Assembly: GCF_003255815.1 (NCBI RefSeq)
Contig: NC_037681.1
Span: 64,789,438-64,853,437 of the forward strand
Source: Theropithecus gelada
Taxonomy: Eukaryota > Chordata > Mammalia > Primates > Cercopithecidae
Direction of reading: 5' to 3'
Length of the DNA: 64,000 bases
Shown here: piece by piece, positions 59,285-64,000 of the stretch
Position numbering within the stretch: position 1 is the first letter of the stretch
Layout: each line of letters starts with the position of its first letter
Position numbers and translations under genes: made by a program
The notes under the pieces: model-generated
Seen by the model: the letters and a program-made list of their open reading frames with translations, nothing else
Database searches by the model: none
Told to the model about the DNA's origin: nothing

Positions 59285-59463
59285 AGACTATAAAAAGGTA
59301 TTTACTGTTTGGAGTTTAATTGGGCAAGATTGAAGACAATTTATAATATCTACATTTTATATTTTTAAAAATTTAATACTTTGTTTTTTCCTAAGAGTAA
59401 ACTCTGTTGAGTAGTTTGTTTTTCTTCCTGTTGCCCATAGTTGACAGACAATAATAAGACCCT

Positions 59464-59466
<3 letters not shown>

Positions 59467-59495
<29 letters not shown>
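59467..59495 (+). repeat. (ATT)n microsatellite
   Basis: About ten ATT units forming the tail region of the next Alu. Confidence 0.9.
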
Positions 59496-59496
59496 T

Positions 59497-59795
59497 TTAA
59501 ACAGAATCTTGCTCTGTTGCCCAGGCTGGAGTACAGTAGTGCAATCTGGCTCAAACAATTCTCATGCCTCCTGTGCCTTCTGCCTCCCAGGCTCAAGCAA
59601 TTCTCGTGCCTCAGCCTCCCAAGAACCTGGGATTACAGGTGCATGCCGTGCACTGCCTAATTCTTGCATTTTTAATAGAGATGGGGTTTCACCATGTTGG
59701 CCAGGCTGGTATTGAGCTCCTGGCCTCCAGCGATCTACCCACCTTTGCCTCTGAAAGTGCTGGGATTATAAGCATGAGCCACCATGCCTGGCTAG
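59497..59795 (-). mobile_element. AluS/J-like, reverse
   Basis: 'aaacagaatcttgctctgttg' to 'gagccaccatgcctggc'; contains a partial duplication of the 'ctcatgcctcc' region. Confidence 0.9.
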
Positions 59796-59895
59796 GACCC
59801 TGCGTTTGATTAAGGCTTTTAAACAATTAAAAATAAATAAAACCTTCAAAGACAGGCTACCTTTTCTGATCCTCCATTTAAAAAACTAACCTTCT

Positions 59896-60195
59896 GGCCG
59901 GGCGTGGTGGCTCAAGCCTGTAGTCCCAGCACTTTGGGAGGCCGAGACGGGCGGATCACGAGGTCAGGAGATCGAGACCATCCTGGCTAACATGGTGAAA
60001 CCCCGTCTCTACTAAAAATATAAAAAACTAACTTTGCGAGGTGGCGGGTGCCTGTAGTCCCAGCTACTCGGGAGGCTGAGGCAGGAGAATGGCATGAACC
60101 CGGGAGGCGGAGCTTGCAGTGAGCTGAGATCCAGCCACTGCACTCCAGCCTGGGCAACAGAGCGAGACTCCGTCTCAAAGAAAAAAACAAAACAA
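59896..60195 (+). mobile_element. AluY (Old World monkey type), forward
   Basis: 'ggccgggcgtggtggctcaag', 'gcgaggtggcgggtgcctg' and 'gagctgagatccagccactg'; flanked by 'aaaactaaccttct' on both sides. Confidence 0.95.
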
Positions 60196-60954
60196 AACTA
60201 ACCTTCTAAAACTTCTACATTGTATATAAAATTTAAACATATTTTTCTTATGAGATATATTCATACTGACATATTTTCTCAATTGTTTTGATCTCAGTTT
60301 GCCCTTCTACACATAAGAATTATGCATTGTTGGAATAAGGGTTCCTTTTTAGAAAATACAAACCACTCTAGCTACTTTAAGCAGAAGGGGGTTTAGCATA
60401 GTGAATTAAGTGCTTACAAAATCATTGGAGAAACAGTCTAAGAATGAATCCCAGAACAGCCGAGTCCCAGCACAGTATAAAGCTGAAATTGGCCAGCCGA
60501 GAGAAATACTGCCTCTACCACAATGAAGAACCTGAAGCTATCTCAGGAAGCTTCAGGTTGATGAACAGGAAGCTGCTGTGCCATGACTATAGATTCTAGA
60601 AGCATACCTTGCTTCTAGATCTGTACCAGGAGAGGTGATGCCACTTGTGCTTCCTCTCACTCTCCATTAAATTAGAGTCAACACTGGGACCTCTGTTAAA
60701 GCTGCTTCAGAAAAACCAAGTATCTTTACAACTATTCTAACCAGCACAAGTTGGTGAATTATAGTTAACACCATCTTTCCTCCTTTCAAATCTCATGTTA
60801 GTGCATCTGAATAGTTAAACCAAAATCACACCTGAAACGCTGGCTGCTAAGGATTCCGGGAAATACAGTTTCTAACTTTCCAGCTCTATAAAATAGAAAG
60901 GTATCTTGGAAGCTGGAATGGATAGGTGATGCCAGTTTATCATATTCTGTACAA

Positions 60955-61150
60955 GCAGAGGTATTAAGAGTATAGGGTCTGTAGTCAGGCAGCTTGTATT
61001 TTAACTTTAGGTTTGCCTCTTGTGAACTCTCCGATGTTGGGCAAATTACGTAACTGCCCTGTGTTCTAGTTTTTTCTCTCACGTAATGGGTATCTATCCC
61101 ATAGTGTTGTTTGAGTATTTAATGAAGAATGTGGTAAGACTTACATTAAT
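60955..61150 (+). mobile_element. MIR, forward
   Basis: 'ttaagagtatagggtctgtagtcagg', 'gttgggcaaattacgtaac' and 'atagtgttgtttgagtatttaatg' follow MIR in order. Confidence 0.8.
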
Positions 61151-61229
61151 TCTTACTCAGACATTTCATATAATTTTCTTGTGAGCAATCTGGGCCTGGA
61201 TTATTCTTTGTGGTAAGTTTTATATGTAT

Positions 61230-61710
61230 GAATTCAGTTTTTGAAATAGTTTAAACAATTGGGATTTTCCATTTCTTCTTGTGTCAGTTTTATTAGTTGT
61301 GTTTTTCTAGAAATTTGTCCATTTCATCTAAATTTTCAAAGTTAGTTTTCACAAATATCCCTTCATTATTGTTTTTTAACATCTACAGGATTTATATTAT
61401 AGTAATCTCCCTATATCACATTGATACTTCTTCCTTTTTTTCTTATTAGTCTTATTAAGGATTTATCAATTTTATCAATCTTTTCAAAGAAACAACCTTT
61501 GGTGTTATTGATTCTCTCTCCTATGTTTGTTTTCTATTTCATTAACTTGTACTCTTTCAGGAATCTAATTTGCTTATTTTTCAAATTTTTGCAATGAATG
61601 CTTATTAACTTTTGACCTTTCCATATTTTTTTCTATAAGCCTGGATTTAGCTGCATGTTATATGTTTTGAAATGTATTTCTATTATTCAATTCAAAATTA
61701 CTTTATAATT
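61230..61710 (-). mobile_element. Old L1 fragment, reverse
   Basis: 'tgtccatttcatctaaatttt', 'aaagaaacaacctttggtg' and 'tgaatgcttattaac' are reversed L1 ORF2 landmarks. Confidence 0.75.
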
Positions 61711-61711
61711 T

Positions 61712-61879
61712 TCTTTGTTTTTTTTCAGAGATAGAGCCTCACTCTGTCACCCAGTTTGGAGTGCAATGGCTTGATCATTGCTCACTGCAGCTTCAGACTC
61801 CTAAGCTCAAGCAATCCTCTTGCCTCAGCCTCCTGAGTAGTTAGGACTACAGGCACACACCACCACATCCTGCATAATT
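61712..61879 (-). mobile_element. Older Alu, right part, reverse (interrupted)
   Basis: 'cagagatagagcctcactctg' to 'caccacatcctgcataatt'; the rest continues at 62188 after an inserted Alu. Confidence 0.85.
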
Positions 61880-62187
61880 ATTTTTATTTTTAAATTTTTT
61901 TGAGACAGAGTCTCGCTGTTGTCACCCAGGCTGGAGTGCAATGGTGCAATCTTGGCTTACTGCAACCTCCGCCTCCTGGGTTCAAGCGATTCTTCTGCCT
62001 CAGCCTCCCTGTTAGCTGGGATTACAGGCCCGCACCACCACGCCTGGCTAATTTTTGTATTTTTAGTAAGGATAAGGTTTCACCATGTTGGCCAGGCTGG
62101 TCTCAAACTTCTGACCTCTGGTGATCTACCCGCCTCGGCCTCCCCAAAGTGCTGGGATTACAGGCATGAGCCACTGTGCCCAGCCTA
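61880..62187 (-). mobile_element. AluS-like, reverse, inserted in older Alu
   Basis: Complete reverse Alu, 'tttttgagacagagtctcgc' to 'ccactgtgcccagcc'. Confidence 0.92.
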
Positions 62188-62322
62188 TTTTTATTTTTTG
62201 TAGATATGGGGTGTTGTCATGTTGCTCAGGCTGGTCTGGAACTCCTGGCCTCAAGCAGTCCTCCTGCCTCAGTCTTCCAAAGTGTTGGGATTACAGGCAT
62301 GAGCCACTGCACCTGGCCTATA
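62188..62322 (-). mobile_element. Older Alu, left part, reverse
   Basis: 'ttttgtagatatggggtgttg' to 'ccactgcacctggcc', completing the interrupted copy. Confidence 0.85.
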
Positions 62323-62469
62323 ATTTTTATTGTGTGTTATTTTTCTGGTTCATAGGTTATTTATAAGTACATTGCCTAGTTTCCAAATATATTTGGCTTT
62401 TTAAATATCTTTTTATTTATTTTTGTTTGCTTATGAGTCAGAAGTTATTTTATATCTAAGATTTTTCTA

Positions 62470-62860
62470 TCATGGGAAATGTCAAACATGTATAAAACTA
62501 GAGAGAAGAATATAATAATCATTCAGGTACTGATAAGCTTCAGCAATTTTAACTCATGAACAATGGTGTTTAATCTCACTTCTCCCATTGCCCCCCACAC
62601 CATTATTTTGAAGCAAATCTCACATGTCATTTTTTTCTTCAGATGTTTCATTATGAACTTATAAAAATGACATTAAAAAATCACAATACCACATCAACCC
62701 AAAATAATTAATTGATGTCATGAAAGAACTGATCAGTTTTCAAATTTTTCTCATTTTGTCATAATTTTTCTTTATAATTTGATTATTTTAGAATAGGATC
62801 CAAATAAAATCCAAACGTTATTATTGGGTTATATCTCCCACACTTTAAAATCTGTCTTTC
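62470..62860 (+). mobile_element. Old interspersed repeat (L1M 3'-end type)
   Basis: 'caaacatgtataaaactagag', 'gcttcagcaattttaactc', 'attttgaagcaaatctcac' and 'gatcagttttcaaattt' recur together in mammalian genomes. Family tentative. Confidence 0.5.
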
Positions 62861-63102
62861 AGCAACACCAGCAAAATTATTCATTAGGCTAAAACATACA
62901 TACCTTGCATACTCAATATATCTCCCCATTCCTAGGTAAGTTTTGAAATTCAATTTTTCTCTCCTAGCTCCATAGGCTATTAAAGATGCAACTAATCTTC
63001 TCGATTCTTTCTTTTGGAATTGACAAATATCCCCAGGAGAAAAGTGGTTGCAAAAGTCAGAGTAACCTTTGTAGGTTTTCTCCTTTTAAAGATATCAGAC
63101 TG

Positions 63103-63370
63103 CGGGCAAGGTGCGGTGGCTCACACCTGTAATCCCAGCACTTTGAGAGGCCAGGGTTGGAGATCACTTGAGCCCAGGAGTTTGAATTCAGCCTGGGTAA
63201 TATAGGGAGACCCCATCTCTACAAAAAATTTAAAAAATTAGCCAGTCGTGGTGGTGCATACTTGTAGTTCCAGCTGCTAGGGAGCCTGAGGTAGGAGGAT
63301 CGCCTGAACCTAGCTGGGTGACAGGCTGGGTGACAGTGAGGCTGGGTGACAAAGTAGGATCCTGTCTCAA

Positions 63371-63385
<15 letters not shown>
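63103..63385 (+). mobile_element. AluJ-like, forward, with triplicated 11-mer
   Basis: 'gggcaaggtgcggtggctcac' to an A run at 63369-63387 followed by (TA)n. In the right arm 'gctgggtgaca' occurs three times (63314-63353). Confidence 0.88.
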
Positions 63386-63403
<18 letters not shown>

Positions 63404-63631
63404 CAGATTTGTGAATCTTCACTATCTTTGCTCTGTGATGTCTTGAAGTAATGTTTTAAAATATTTTGTTCATCTTTTATAGTTATCTTCAGTAGGAGAT
63501 ATATGTGAATTATCTAATCTGTCATTATTGGAAGGGAAAGTCCCCTTACCACTTAAATTTTGAACATTTTGAACACTTAACTTACTATGTGTTTATATAA
63601 CATGACTGCAATATTTGGTTTTATTTCAAAG

Positions 63632-63804
63632 GTTCTGAAGCAAAAACACCTGGATGATTGCCTGCGACATGTATCTGTAAGAAGATTTGAATCATTTAAT
63701 CTGTTTTCAGTAACAGAAGTCAAAGAAAGGGAAACTGAAAAGGAGGTTGGTGCATGGGTCCAATATACAAGCATCTTCTGTCCTGAATACAGTATCTCCA
63801 TAAG
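63632..63804 (+). CDS. CAMKMT: CAMKMT coding exon 2
   Basis: 173-nt exon reading VLKQKHLDDCLRHVSVRRFE through WVQYTSIFCPEYSISI and two bases of an Arg codon (residues 47-104). This is the N-terminal part of the folded enzyme before the SAM-binding motifs. Acceptor TTTCAAAG; donor GTAACC. It joins exon 1 in phase 0 (Gln46-Val47). No stop or shift. Confidence 0.95.
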
Positions 63805-64000
63805 GTAACCATTATTCTAGTTAAGATTTGTAAAAACTAGATTTCTCTTGGATGAGAAAAACAATCTAATAAGAATCTCATTATTTATTCTATTGAGTTT
63901 ACAGACAATCTTTATCAGAACTTAGGTTTTACAACTTGTTTTAGGAAATCCTACTGTTTTAACTGGGTCTTGCTGTATTGTCAGACTAAAGAAAAAAATC
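63805..64000 (+). other. CAMKMT: CAMKMT intron 2, start
   Basis: First 196 bases of the next intron; nothing recognisable. Confidence 0.9.

Larger units (their letters stand above)
52305..63631 (+). other. CAMKMT: CAMKMT intron 1
   Basis: 11.3 kb. The first kilobase is GC-rich and free of repeats; a C16 run is at 53533-53548. Then a block of reverse Alus (53550-54560), L2/MIR and DNA transposon pieces, more Alus and an antisense L1. The stretches 55020-56560, 58220-59220 and 60200-60950 hold old unclassified sequence and no gene. Acceptor TTTCAAAG at 63631. Confidence 0.85.

Noticed and set aside
52167..63804. Possible unknown gene between PREPL and the right edge
   Set aside because: Exons at 52.2 kb and 63.6 kb join in phase to the N-terminus of CAMKMT; no third gene is needed.

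Overview
This is mammalian nuclear DNA from a primate, very probably an Old World monkey. The genes are split by long introns with canonical GT/AG splice sites, and about half the window is Alu, L1, L2 and MIR sequence. The youngest AluY copies carry variants that I associate with cercopithecid AluY lineages, for example 'gctcaagcctgtaatcc' and 'gcgaggtggcgggtgcc'. The species call is inference. The gene order matches the human 2p21 segment SLC3A1 - PREPL - CAMKMT.

Layout. Positions 1-1375 (+) hold the end of SLC3A1: the tail of its last intron, its last coding exon (146 codons ending at the stop) and a short 3'UTR. Positions about 1345-51.8 kb (-) hold PREPL. All 14 coding exons can be placed, and joined they give exactly 727 codons plus a stop, with Ser559, Asp645 and His690 at the known catalytic positions. 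Its first coding intron is 21.8 kb and contains a full-length but dead L1. Around 51.6-52.5 kb lies a CpG-rich head-to-head promoter shared by PREPL (leftward) and CAMKMT (rightward). From 52.15 kb to the end (+) is the start of CAMKMT: coding exon 1, an 11.3 kb intron, coding exon 2 and the start of intron 2. The SAM-binding fold is encoded beyond the window.

How the genes relate. SLC3A1 and PREPL converge tail to tail; PREPL and CAMKMT diverge from one promoter. SLC3A1 encodes rBAT, the heavy subunit of the renal cystine and dibasic amino-acid transporter. PREPL is a serine hydrolase of the prolyl oligopeptidase family. CAMKMT trimethylates calmodulin. They share no pathway, but in humans contiguous deletions across them cause the hypotonia-cystinuria and 2p21 deletion syndromes (established knowledge).

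I found no previously undescribed biological system. The observations most worth a second look are structural: an exact 50-bp segment copied into an Alu 1.1 kb away; a perfect 16-bp stem-loop just after the PREPL stop codon; alternative in-frame start codons and a 16-G run at the CAMKMT start; a NAGNAG acceptor in PREPL; inverted Alus around the catalytic-serine exon; a 5'-truncated AluY with a perfect target-site duplication; and an unclassified CpG-containing segment with a TATA-like box and an AATAAA. Interspersed-repeat boundaries were read by eye and may be off by about 5-20 bases; family names for old elements are tentative.
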